DNA from: Geobacillus thermodenitrificans subsp. thermodenitrificans DSM 465
GTDB lineage: Bacteria; Bacillota; Bacilli; Bacillales; Anoxybacillaceae
Direction of reading: 5' to 3'
DNA: 64,000 bases
Assembly (NCBI RefSeq): GCF_000496575.1
Contig: NZ_AYKT01000002.1
Span: 62,001-126,000, forward strand
Both the position numbers and the translations under genes were made by a program. The stretch's first letter is position 1. Each line of letters opens with the position of its first letter. Shown here in pieces: positions 56,609 through 64,000 of the stretch. The notes under the pieces are model-generated. The model had not been told where the DNA came from. It saw only the letters and a program-made list of their open reading frames with translations, and searched no databases.

Positions 56609-57799
56609 ATGGCGAAAGTGTTAGCCATTAACGCAGGTAGTTCATCGTTGAAATTCCAATTGTTTGAGATGCCGGCGGAAACGGTGTTGACGAAAGGGGT
56701 CGTCGAGCGCATCGGTTTTGACGACGCGATTTTCACCATTGTTGTGAACGGGGAAAAACAACAGGAAGTGACCGCCATCCCGAACCATGCCGTGGCGGTG
56801 AAAATGCTGTTGGATAAATTGATTCGCTACGGCATTATTCGGTCGTTTGAGGAAATCGACGGCATTGGCCATCGTGTCGTTCACGGCGGGGAGAAGTTCA
56901 GCGACTCCGTGTTAATTACCGATGAAGTCATGAAACAAATCGAGGAAGTTTCCGAGCTCGCCCCGCTCCATAACCCGGCCAACCTCGTTGGCATTCGGGC
57001 GTTCCAGGAAGTGTTGCCGAACGTGCCGGCGGTGGCCGTGTTTGATACGGCGTTCCACCAAACGATGCCGGAACAATCATTTTTGTATAGCTTGCCGTAT
57101 GAGTATTATACGAAATTCGGTATTCGAAAATATGGATTCCACGGCACGTCGCATAAATACGTCACCCATCGTGCCGCCGAATTGCTCGGCCGGCCGATCG
57201 AACAGCTGCGCCTCATCTCGTGCCATTTAGGAAACGGCGCGAGCATCGCGGCGGTGGAAGCAGGAAAATCGATTGACACGTCGATGGGCTTCACTCCATT
57301 AGCGGGCGTAGCGATGGGAACGCGTTCTGGTAACATCGACCCGGCGCTCATCCCGTATATTATGGAGAAAACGGGAATGACGGCGGATGAAGTGATTGAA
57401 GTGCTGAACAAACGAAGCGGCATGCTCGGCTTGTCCGGCCTTTCAAGCGACTTGCGCGACCTCGAAAAAGCGGCATCGGAAGGGAATGAACGGGCAGAGC
57501 TGGCGCTTGAAGTATTTGCTAGCCGAATTCATAAATATATCGGTTCGTATGCTGCGCGCATGTGCGGTGTCGACGCCATCATTTTCACCGCCGGCATCGG
57601 CGAAAACAGTGATGTCGTGCGCGCGAAAGTGTTGCGCGGTCTCGAATTCATGGGGGTTTACTGGGATCCGGCATTAAACAAAGTGCGCGGCAAAGAAGCG
57701 TTCATCAGCTACCCGCACTCGCCGGTGAAAGTGCTCGTCATCCCGACGAACGAAGAGGTTATGATTGCCCGTGATGTGATGCGGTTGGCGCATTTGTAA
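56609..57799 (+). CDS. ackA: Acetate kinase AckA
   Basis: 396-residue ASKHA-fold kinase that forms acetate and ATP from acetyl phosphate, the overflow pathway. Motifs: [13 protein letters not shown] at the N terminus, [11 protein letters not shown] near 90, [10 protein letters not shown] near 145 with the catalytic Asp, and [10 protein letters not shown]. Length is typical. AAGGAGCTGTT precedes ATG 56609. It opposes AcsA, encoded 28 kb upstream, under the same regulator. Confidence 0.96.
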   Translation: MAKVLAINAGSSSLKFQLFEMPAETVLTKGVVERIGFDDAIFTIVVNGEKQQEVTAIPNHAVAVKMLLDKLIRYGIIRSFEEIDGIGHRVVHGGEKFSDSVLITDEVMKQIEEVSELAPLHNPANLVGIRAFQEVLPNVPAVAVFDTAFHQTMPEQSFLYSLPYEYYTKFGIRKYGFHGTSHKYVTHRAAELLGRPIEQLRLISCHLGNGASIAAVEAGKSIDTSMGFTPLAGVAMGTRSGNIDPALIPYIMEKTGMTADEVIEVLNKRSGMLGLSGLSSDLRDLEKAASEGNERAELALEVFASRIHKYIGSYAARMCGVDAIIFTAGIGENSDVVRAKVLRGLEFMGVYWDPALNKVRGKEAFISYPHSPVKVLVIPTNEEVMIARDVMRLAHL

Positions 57800-57826
57800 T
57801 AGAGCCGGATAGCGCAAAATAAAATG

Positions 57827-57866
57827 AAGCGGCTCTCTCCTAGCTTCTAGGAGGGAGCCGCTTTTT
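57827..57866 (+). terminator. Terminator after ackA
   Basis: Sixteen-base arms at 57827-57842 and 57848-57863 with one mismatch, five-base loop, then Ts. Confidence 0.92.
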
Positions 57867-57949
57867 CGTTGGTCGAAGCGTTTGGCAGGATACCTGCTGT
57901 TTTTTGCTATACTTATGGATGAAGACGATAAGCGAAGGAGAGACGAACG

Positions 57950-58462
57950 ATGAGCACGATCGAACATAAGCAAGAAGCCCCGAAAACCGTCCGCTGCAAA
58001 GTCGTGACGATCAGCGATACGAGAACGGAAGAAACCGACCGGAGCGGCCGGCTGATGATCGAGTTGCTGACCGAGGCGGGGCATGACGTTGTTGGCTATG
58101 ACATTGTGAAAGATGAGGAAGCCGCCATTCGCGAGGCGGTGCTCGACGGCTGCCGTCGCACTGATGTCGACGCAGTGCTCACAAACGGCGGCACTGGCAT
58201 CGCCAAGCGCGACGTGACGATCGAAACGGTGAGTGCGCTGCTCGAGAAGGAGATCGTCGGCTTTGGCGAATTGTTCCGCTTTTTAAGTTATACGGAAGAC
58301 ATTGGCTCGGCGGCGATGCTGTCGCGCGCCATCGCCGGTGTGGCGATGGATACCGCCATCTTTTGCACTCCTGGTTCAACCGGAGCGGTGCGCCTTGCGA
58401 TGATGAAGCTCATCTTGCCGGAACTTGGACATGTCATGAGGGAGATTCGAAAAGACCGGTAA
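57950..58462 (+). CDS. moaB: Molybdenum cofactor biosynthesis protein MoaB
   Basis: 170-residue molybdopterin-binding/adenylyltransferase-fold protein. VVTISDTRTEETDRSG and LTNGGTGIAKRDVTIE are the family signatures. It is expected to adenylylate or bind molybdopterin. Same position after ackA as in B. subtilis. GAAGGAGAGACGAACG precedes ATG 57950. Other moa genes are not in the window. Confidence 0.93.
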   Translation: MSTIEHKQEAPKTVRCKVVTISDTRTEETDRSGRLMIELLTEAGHDVVGYDIVKDEEAAIREAVLDGCRRTDVDAVLTNGGTGIAKRDVTIETVSALLEKEIVGFGELFRFLSYTEDIGSAAMLSRAIAGVAMDTAIFCTPGSTGAVRLAMMKLILPELGHVMREIRKDR

Positions 58463-58469
58463 AGGAAAA

Positions 58470-58496
58470 CGTGTCCGTTCGGTAAGAACGGACACG
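58470..58496. terminator. Terminator between convergent moaB and the acyl-CoA synthetase gene
   Basis: Perfect 10-bp stem CGTGTCCGTT / AACGGACACG with seven-base loop. A GTTTTCC tail is present on the minus strand, a weaker one on the plus strand. Confidence 0.75.
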
Positions 58497-58504
58497 AAGT
58501 TTGA

Positions 58505-60166
58505 TCACACGTTTTTCTGTTTTTCCCTTTCTTGATTGCGAAGGATAAACCGCTGGATTTTTCCGCTCGGCGTTTTCGGAAGTTCGGTGACAAATTCGAC
58601 TTCGCGCGGGTATTCGTGCTTCGATAAGCGTGTTTTGACGAACAATGACAGCTCTTCGGCCAGCTCGTCCGATGGAGCATAGCCCTCTTTCAGCACGACA
58701 AACGCTTTGACGATTTCCCCTTTAATAGGATCCGGTTTGCCGACGGCGGCTGCTTCGACGACGGCTGGATGCTCAAGGAGGCAGCTTTCAATTTCGAACG
58801 GTCCGATGCGGTAGCCGGCGCTTGAGATGATATCGTCAGCCCGCCCTTGGAACCAAAAATACCCGTCTTCGTCTTTGTTCGCCAAGTCACCGGTCAAAAA
58901 CCACCGGCCGACAAGCCGTTCGGCTGTCTTTTCAGGATCTTTCCAATATCCTTTAAAGACGTTCGGAATGGAATCGATGTTAAAGGCAATTTGCCCAACT
59001 TCGCCGTCAGCGACCGGGGTTCCATCTTCACCGAGCAAGGCGATGTCAAAGCCCGGAAGCGGGCACCCCATCGAGCCCGGGCGGATGTCCATCGCAGCAG
59101 CGTTGAGATTTCCAATCAGCATCAACGTTTCCGATAAGCCATAATGGTCGTGGATCGTGACACCTAAGTGCTCTTGGAAAAAGCGAATGACTTCCGGATT
59201 GAGCGGCTCGCCGGCTGAGCTCATCGCGCGCACTTTCAGGTGATAGCGGCCGATGACATCGGCACCGGCTGCGGCCATCGCCCGGTAGGCGGTCGGAGCG
59301 TACGCAAAGTTCGTGACGCCGTATTTTTCCATCAGTGAATAGCATGTTTCTGGTTTAAACGGTCCCTCATAAAAGACGATTGGCACCCCAAACGCCATCG
59401 GGGCAAAGGTGCAGAAAATCAACCCGTACGCCCAACCTGGGTCGGCCCCACCGAAAAAGACATCATCATCCCGCAAATCGATGGCATAGCGCATGTATGG
59501 ATAAATATTGATCAGCACGTTATGCGGCCACATGGTGCCTTTTGGCATTCCAGTCGATCCGGACGTATATTGGATGGCAAGCAGATCATCGGCCGTCGTT
59601 TCTTCGAGCGAGTGCTCGGTCGATTCTTTCGAAAGCGTTTTCCAAAATGGGGAATCTTGGCTATCTTCGCGCTCATCATCGACGACAAAAATGTGTTCGA
59701 GCGTCGGCATTTTTTCCTTTGCCGGTAGTTTGGCGCGTTGTTCCTTGTTCGTCAAAATCACTTTCGCCTCGGCATGGTTGATGCGATATTCGATCGCCTG
59801 TGGGCCAAACGCGGTAAAGAGCGGCACGTACACGGCGCCGACTTTCCAAGCTGCCAAAATATAAACGACAAGCGCAGGGTTTTTCGGCATGAGCGCGCAG
59901 ACGCGATCCCCTTTTTTCACTCCTAGTTTGCGGAACACATTCGCCATTTGGTTGGACCAATCGCGTAATTGTCGATACGTGATCGTTTTCTGCTCTCCTA
60001 AAGCGTTTTCATAAAAGAGCGCAATGCGATTCGGATCATTGGCATAGCGGTCGCATACTTCATGGGCGACGTTGAATCGGCTGTGGGGATCTCCATCATA
60101 ATGAGCAAATACGTGATCCCAGGAAAACGATTGGATGAGTGAGACTGGTGATACGTTGTTAACCAT
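58505..60166 (-). CDS. AMP-forming acyl-CoA synthetase (acetyl/medium-chain type)
   Basis: 553-residue acyl-CoA ligase. Adenylation loop YTSGSTGMPKGTMWPHN, GADPGWAYGLIFCTFAPM, A5 DHYGLSE, QGRADDIISSAGYRIGPFE and the catalytic lid Lys in TPSGKIQR. It resembles acetyl-CoA synthetase-like proteins that act on short or medium-chain acids or crotonobetaine; the actual acid cannot be told. GGAGGGATCAAG precedes the ATG at 60166. It breaks the B. subtilis order between moaB and argG, so it may be a lineage-specific insertion. Codon use is like the core. Confidence 0.87.
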   Translation of the reverse strand: MVNNVSPVSLIQSFSWDHVFAHYDGDPHSRFNVAHEVCDRYANDPNRIALFYENALGEQKTITYRQLRDWSNQMANVFRKLGVKKGDRVCALMPKNPALVVYILAAWKVGAVYVPLFTAFGPQAIEYRINHAEAKVILTNKEQRAKLPAKEKMPTLEHIFVVDDEREDSQDSPFWKTLSKESTEHSLEETTADDLLAIQYTSGSTGMPKGTMWPHNVLINIYPYMRYAIDLRDDDVFFGGADPGWAYGLIFCTFAPMAFGVPIVFYEGPFKPETCYSLMEKYGVTNFAYAPTAYRAMAAAGADVIGRYHLKVRAMSSAGEPLNPEVIRFFQEHLGVTIHDHYGLSETLMLIGNLNAAAMDIRPGSMGCPLPGFDIALLGEDGTPVADGEVGQIAFNIDSIPNVFKGYWKDPEKTAERLVGRWFLTGDLANKDEDGYFWFQGRADDIISSAGYRIGPFEIESCLLEHPAVVEAAAVGKPDPIKGEIVKAFVVLKEGYAPSDELAEELSLFVKTRLSKHEYPREVEFVTELPKTPSGKIQRFILRNQEREKQKNV

Positions 60167-60510
60167 CTTGATCCCTCCGTTGTTTGAAAAAGACTTAAAT
60201 TAATAATAATAGAAAAATGTATAAAATTCAATATATTATTGTTAGATAACACCGATAGTAATAAGAGAATCTGTTTAGGAACAATTTGTGTTAGGGTGCT
60301 GAACTTGGCAGAACCAATGAGGGTGGTATTCATTTCTTGGCTGGTGTCCCTAGCGGCTCGTTCCTTTTTTGCATAAGCAACATTTCGAGCGATGATGCTG
60401 GAAGCTCCTCCTTTTTGCTTCCTCTTGGATTTCGAGGATAAAAAAATTCTCCGATTTTTATCGGAGGATGCGAAAAGAAAACGGCGTTCTTGCCGATTTG
60501 GTAGTGATGA
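60167..60510. other. Gene-poor A/T-rich region upstream of the acyl-CoA synthetase
   Basis: No gene. It contains AGGGTGGTA at 60319-60327, reminiscent of a T-box core, followed 45 bases later by GTTCCTTTTTTT; the rest of a T-box is not recognisable, so it may be a worn remnant. Confidence 0.35.
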
Positions 60511-60684
60511 ATGGATCAGTCAGGACGTTGGAAGGGAAGTCATCAAGGAAATGATGAGGGATTTGAGCAAGCGATTGTAGCAATCACCGACAATAAGAAA
60601 GAATACGTCATCGTTAACGGAGCTAGTATTGCAGGTAGGGAATTAGAAAATGGTGAAGTGAAAGGGAGCGATCAAAACAAATGA
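60511..60684 (+). CDS. Hypothetical 57-residue protein or gene remnant
   Basis: An ATG-to-TGA frame directly after an in-frame stop. The second half (DEGFEQAIVAITDNKKEYVIVNGASIAGREL) reads like a genuine folded protein, while the first 15 residues look random, as if it were the tail of an older gene. There is no strong ribosome-binding site. A competing frame in 60392-60580 overlaps it. Function unknown. Confidence 0.35.
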   Translation: MDQSGRWKGSHQGNDEGFEQAIVAITDNKKEYVIVNGASIAGRELENGEVKGSDQNK

Positions 60685-60768
60685 AATGGTAGACGAGCAA
60701 TGATAACCGAATTTTCACACAAAACCGGGCAATGATATAGTAAAATTAGAGAGACGGGGGATGGGGAA

Positions 60769-60999
60769 ATGAGCTTTTTTTGGGTGGGATTTCTATTTTG
60801 GTTATTCATCGGAGCCTCAATTTTCCTTCTCATTTGGGGAGGGCTGAGAAAAAGGGCGATTCATTTGGTAAGTAGTGCCTTATTATTTTTACCGATTGCG
60901 TATTATTTCAGCGGAGCGGAGAATGCGTTCAAGTGCCTGATGTTTTATCCTATGTTCCCATTGTTGCTTGCTATATTTTTTATACATAAAAGCTCTTGA
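60769..60999 (+). CDS. Small hypothetical membrane protein
   Basis: 76 residues with two or three hydrophobic helices (about 3-25, 32-48 and 58-73: FLFWLFIGASIFLLIWGG, LVSSALLFLPIAYYF, MFYPMFPLLLAIFFI). GGGGGATGGGGAA precedes ATG 60769. I do not recognise a family. It stands alone between the relic region and a terminator-like hairpin at 61127-61154. Confidence 0.6.
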   Translation: MSFFWVGFLFWLFIGASIFLLIWGGLRKRAIHLVSSALLFLPIAYYFSGAENAFKCLMFYPMFPLLLAIFFIHKSS

Positions 61000-61311
61000 T
61001 CCACTAATATGATTGCTATGGAAGGCTGATGAAAATCGCTGTTTCTTGGCGTCATTGATGCTGGAGAACTTCAAATAGTAGAAAGGACTTTGATAGGCTC
61101 TTGGCGAGTGGGATAAAAACGCTGAAGAGGAGTTCCCTAATTTGAGCACTCCTCCTCGTCTTTCAGGCATGACTAAAATTTTATTTGTGCCAACGTATTC
61201 TCTGTCAGCGCAGCGAAATCCGCTACATCTGTTCACTTCTCTTTCCGTTACGCTTGTCTGCTGTCTTTAAAAGAACACCAAACGGTCTTGGCACTCATTC
61301 GTGAGGGCATG
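61000..61311. other. Intergenic region with a convergent hairpin
   Basis: No gene seen in about 310 bases. GAGGAGT / ACTCCTC (61127-61133 and 61148-61154) followed by CTCGTCTTTC is a weak terminator candidate. Confidence 0.45.
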
Positions 61312-61644
61312 TCACCGTTTTTCACCTTGTTTTTCTTCTGTGAGTGATGAAACGGATGGCACGGTGCGATACCAAATCCACAAATCGTTGATAATCGAGG
61401 CGAGTTCGGCGATGTCAGCATTGAGCTGGCACGAGCGCGCAAAATCGGCTTCGTGGCTAAGCGCATCTTGTTTTTCATTGATTTGCCGCTCCAGCGTCGC
61501 GATGCGGTCAGGGATGGAGCCACGGATGGCTTCCCACTCGAGCAAAATCGCTTCCTGTTCTTCGGCGCTGTAGTCTTCCCAACGTTTGTCCAACTGCGGC
61601 ACGCGGATGCCGAGCCGTTTGTCATCGATAAATTGGCGGTTCAT
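61312..61644 (-). CDS. Small conserved-looking coiled-coil protein
   Basis: 110 residues, no membrane helix; very rich in Glu, Gln, Arg and Lys with helical heptad-like spacing (PDRIATLERQINEKQDALSHEADF). It starts MNRQFIDDKRLGIRVPQLDKRWEDYSAEEQEAIL. GGGAGGGGATAAG before the ATG at 61644 is an excellent ribosome-binding site, and codon use is like the core genes, so I take it as real. I do not know its family or role. Divergent from argG. Confidence 0.7.
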   Translation of the reverse strand: MNRQFIDDKRLGIRVPQLDKRWEDYSAEEQEAILLEWEAIRGSIPDRIATLERQINEKQDALSHEADFARSCQLNADIAELASIINDLWIWYRTVPSVSSLTEEKQGEKR

Positions 61645-61712
61645 CTTATCCCCTCCCTGTTTCTATTATACGAAAACATACGACAGCTCGGAGTCGAATT
61701 TTTATGCTTTTA

Positions 61713-61728
61713 TTTGAATAAGTATTGA
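61713..61728 (+). promoter_or_regulatory. ARG-box-like site 1
   Basis: TTTGAATAAGTATTGA resembles the ArgR/AhrC box (CATGAATAAAAATKCA), matching at about 11 of 16 positions. Confidence 0.45.
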
Positions 61729-61753
61729 AAAATCATTGGAAAGCTGATAAAGT
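61725..61753 (+). promoter_or_regulatory. Candidate promoter of argGH
   Basis: TTGAAA, 17-base spacer, TAAAGT. The two ARG-box-like sites flank it. Confidence 0.45.
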
Positions 61754-61768
61754 GATAGTGTATTAGAT

Positions 61769-61784
61769 TGAATATTTATTTATG
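61769..61784 (-). promoter_or_regulatory. ARG-box-like site 2
   Basis: Read on the minus strand this is CATAAATAAATATTCA, matching the ARG box consensus at 14 of 16 positions. Arginine-bound ArgR/AhrC would block transcription here. Confidence 0.65.
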
Positions 61785-61822
61785 TTTAAGTATATTTATG
61801 TGAAAAAGAAAGGGGAACAACC

Positions 61823-63043
61823 ATGGCAAATCCAAAATTGGTGCTGGCGTATTCCGGCGGTTTAGATACATCGGTGGCGATTAAGTGGTTGCAGGAGCGC
61901 GGGTATGATGTGATCGCGTGCTGCTTGGACCTTGGAGAAGGGAAAGATCTCGATTTTGTGAAAGAAAAAGCGCTCAAAGTCGGAGCAATCAAATCGTACG
62001 TCATCGACGTCAAAGACGAGTTTGCGAACGAGTACGCGCTCATCGCCTTGCAAGCAAACGCGCTGTATGAAGGAAAATATCCGCTCGTCTCGGCACTGTC
62101 CCGCCCGCTCATTGCGAAAAAATTGGTGGAAATCGCCGAGCTTGAAGGCGCGGTGGCAGTGGCTCACGGTTGCACGGGGAAAGGGAACGACCAAGTGCGT
62201 TTTGAAGTGTCAATCAAAGCATTGAATCCGGATTTGGACGTGATCGCGCCCGTTCGTGAATGGAGCTGGTCGCGTGAGGAAGAAATCGAATACGCGAAAA
62301 AACACGGCATTCCGATCCCGGTTGACCTTGATAGCCCGTTTTCGATCGACCAAAACTTATGGGGACGCAGCAACGAATGCGGCATTTTGGAAGATCCGTG
62401 GGCTGCACCACCGGAAGAGGCGTACGAGCTGACAGCTTCGCTTGAGAATGCGCCGGACGTGCCGGATGTTATCGAGATCGGCTTTGAGCAAGGCGTGCCG
62501 GTGACGCTAAACGGGAAAGCGTACCCGCTTGCACAGATGATTTTGGAGCTGAACGCCATCGCCGGCAAGCATGGTGTCGGCCGCATCGACCATGTCGAGA
62601 ATCGCCTTGTTGGCATTAAGTCGCGTGAAGTGTACGAATGCCCAGGCGCCATGACATTGATCAAAGCGCATAAAGAGTTGGAAGACTTGACGCTTGTGCG
62701 GGAAGTTGCCCATTTCAAGCCGCTCATCGAGCAAAAAATCGCCGAAGTCATTTACAACGGCCTCTGGTTCTCGCCGCTCAAAGATGCGTTGGTCGCGTTT
62801 TTGAAAGAGACGCAGAAAAACGTGACCGGCGTTGTGCGTGTGAAGCTGTTTAAAGGCCATGCGATCGTCGAAGGGCGCAAATCGCCATTCTCGCTCTATG
62901 ATGAAAAATTGGCAACGTATACTTCAGAAGACGAATTTGATCATCAAGCAGCCGTTGGCTTCATTTCGCTGTACGGCTTGCCGACGAAAGTCAACAGCAT
63001 TGTGAATAAGCAAAACAAATCATCGGTGTCGACGGGTCAATAA
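61823..63043 (+). CDS. argG: Argininosuccinate synthase ArgG
   Basis: 406-residue enzyme that joins citrulline and aspartate with ATP. The PP-loop [16 protein letters not shown] is at residues 8-23; [13 protein letters not shown] near 115 and [12 protein letters not shown] near 174 are conserved. Length normal. AAAGGGGAACAACC precedes ATG 61823. argH follows 49 bases later, so this is the argGH operon. Confidence 0.97.
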   Translation: MANPKLVLAYSGGLDTSVAIKWLQERGYDVIACCLDLGEGKDLDFVKEKALKVGAIKSYVIDVKDEFANEYALIALQANALYEGKYPLVSALSRPLIAKKLVEIAELEGAVAVAHGCTGKGNDQVRFEVSIKALNPDLDVIAPVREWSWSREEEIEYAKKHGIPIPVDLDSPFSIDQNLWGRSNECGILEDPWAAPPEEAYELTASLENAPDVPDVIEIGFEQGVPVTLNGKAYPLAQMILELNAIAGKHGVGRIDHVENRLVGIKSREVYECPGAMTLIKAHKELEDLTLVREVAHFKPLIEQKIAEVIYNGLWFSPLKDALVAFLKETQKNVTGVVRVKLFKGHAIVEGRKSPFSLYDEKLATYTSEDEFDHQAAVGFISLYGLPTKVNSIVNKQNKSSVSTGQ

Positions 63044-63092
63044 AACATCGGGAAAAGGAAGGAGGAAGTCGCATTCCTCTGCGGCGTGATGT

Positions 63093-64000
63093 GTGAAAAA
63101 GCTTTGGGGTGGACGATTTACAAAAACAGCGGAAGAATGGGTCGATGAGTTTGGCGCATCGATCCCGTTCGACCAAGAGCTCGTTGAAGAAGATATTGAA
63201 GGCAGCCTCGCTCATGTGACGATGCTCGGCGAGTGCGGCATTTTGCCGGCCGAGGACGTCGAAAAAATAAAAGACGGGCTTCTGCGCTTGCTCGAAAAAG
63301 CGAAGCGGGGAGAGCTGGAGTTTTCGGTCGCGTATGAAGACATTCACTTAAACATCGAAAAAATGTTGATCGATGACATCGGCTCAGTCGGCGGCAAGTT
63401 GCATACCGGACGGAGCCGGAACGACCAAGTGGCGACCGATATGCATCTATACTTGCGCAAGCGCGTCAAAGAGATTCTCAGCTTGATCCGCGGGCTGCAG
63501 CGGGCGCTTGTGTCTCAAGCCGAGAAGCATGTCGAAACGATCATGCCGGGGTATACGCATTTGCAGCGGGCGCAGCCGATTTCGTTCGCCCATCATCTGC
63601 TTGCGTATGTGTGGATGTTAGAACGTGACTATGAGCGCTTTTCCGAGTCGCTGAAACGGATCAACCGCTCGCCGCTTGGCGCCGGGGCGCTCGCCGGCAC
63701 GACGTTCCCGATCAACCGGCAGCGGACGGCGGAGCTCCTTGGTTTTGAAGGCATTTACGAAAACAGCTTAGATGCTGTAAGCGATCGCGATTTTATCATC
63801 GAATTTCTAAGCAACAGCTCGATGCTCATGATGCACTTATCGCGGCTAGCGGAGGAGCTCATCCTTTGGTCAAGCCAAGAGTTTCAGTTCGTTGAGCTTG
63901 ATGACGCGTTTGCGACCGGCAGCAGCATCATGCCGCAAAAGAAAAACCCGGACATGGCCGAGCTTATCCGCGGCAAAACCGGGCGGGTCTACGGGCACCT
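63093..64000 (+). CDS. argH: Argininosuccinate lyase ArgH (3' end outside the window)
   Basis: The first 302 codons or so of a fumarase-superfamily lyase that splits argininosuccinate into arginine and fumarate. Starts [38 protein letters not shown] and the signature [11 protein letters not shown] are visible. The frame is open to the window edge. An in-frame TGA at 63087-63089 forces the GTG at 63093 as start, although the strong AAGGAGG is 27 bases upstream (see findings). Confidence 0.95.
   Translation, partial: MKKLWGGRFTKTAEEWVDEFGASIPFDQELVEEDIEGSLAHVTMLGECGILPAEDVEKIKDGLLRLLEKAKRGELEFSVAYEDIHLNIEKMLIDDIGSVGGKLHTGRSRNDQVATDMHLYLRKRVKEILSLIRGLQRALVSQAEKHVETIMPGYTHLQRAQPISFAHHLLAYVWMLERDYERFSESLKRINRSPLGAGALAGTTFPINRQRTAELLGFEGIYENSLDAVSDRDFIIEFLSNSSMLMMHLSRLAEELILWSSQEFQFVELDDAFATGSSIMPQKKNPDMAELIRGKTGRVYGH

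Noticed and set aside
60392-60580. 62-codon frame in the relic region
   Set aside because: It has no ribosome-binding site, and its Lys/Arg-rich product competes with the better-looking frame at 60511-60684.

Overview
The window is a chromosomal segment of a thermophilic, spore-forming Bacillaceae, almost certainly Geobacillus or a very close relative. The tyrosyl-tRNA synthetase matches, from memory, the classic Bacillus stearothermophilus enzyme over nearly its whole length. Genes use G/C-rich third positions, and GTG and TTG starts are frequent. The window carries an alpha/beta small acid-soluble spore protein gene (sspA) and a sporulation gene of the ytfJ/gerW type. Gene order follows the B. 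subtilis pepV-amyX-ytmP-trmB-sftA-murC-aroA-ccpA-acu-acsA-tyrS-rpsD-dgcP-ezrA-thiI-sspA-ackA-moaB-argGH block. I identified products by reading the proteins; no database search was possible.

Layout. 1-12.9 kb: the end of an rRNA pseudouridine synthase, a small HTH regulator (ytzE), dipeptidase pepV, an MFS transporter, an RNA ligase/phosphodiesterase-fold protein, ytlQ, pullulanase amyX, a kinase-like ytmP, trmB, lactonase ytnP, an M42 aminopeptidase and a DUF84 protein. 12.9-20.8 kb: ytpQ, ytpR, the DNA translocase sftA with a large repeat expansion, murC, and the stress operon ytxGHJ behind a sigma-B-like promoter. 21-28.2 kb: aroA (chorismate mutase/DAHP synthase), ccpA, and the acetate block acuABC facing acsA. 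28.5-33 kb: a class A penicillin-binding protein and T-box-controlled tyrS.

33.0-40.1 kb is foreign. It is an A/T-rich 7.1 kb island lying between tyrS and rpsD and bounded by a perfect 21-bp direct repeat made of the last codons of rpsD. It holds a decayed IS982-type transposase, a sigma-54-dependent activator, a consensus -24/-12 promoter, a beta-keto acid cleavage enzyme, an unlisted 42-residue membrane protein, a sodium:solute symporter and a ketopantoate-reductase-like dehydrogenase. Together they look like a self-contained uptake and breakdown cassette for an unidentified organic acid. This is the most novel part of the window.

40.1-64 kb returns to the core order: rpsD with its leader, dgcP, methionine sulfoxide reductase, hisJ, ezrA, the cysteine desulfurase-thiI pair, sspA, the acyl-CoA synthetase mbcS, an NAD kinase, sppA, yteJ, ytfI, ytfJ, tpx, ytxK, ackA with an upstream cre site, moaB, a second AMP-forming acyl-CoA synthetase, a gene-poor relic stretch (60.2-60.8 kb), two small unknown genes, then argG and a truncated argH behind two ARG-box-like sites.

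A theme runs through the window: acetate metabolism. AcsA activates acetate, AcuA/AcuC are known in B. subtilis to acetylate and deacetylate it, AckA makes acetate, and CcpA controls the balance.
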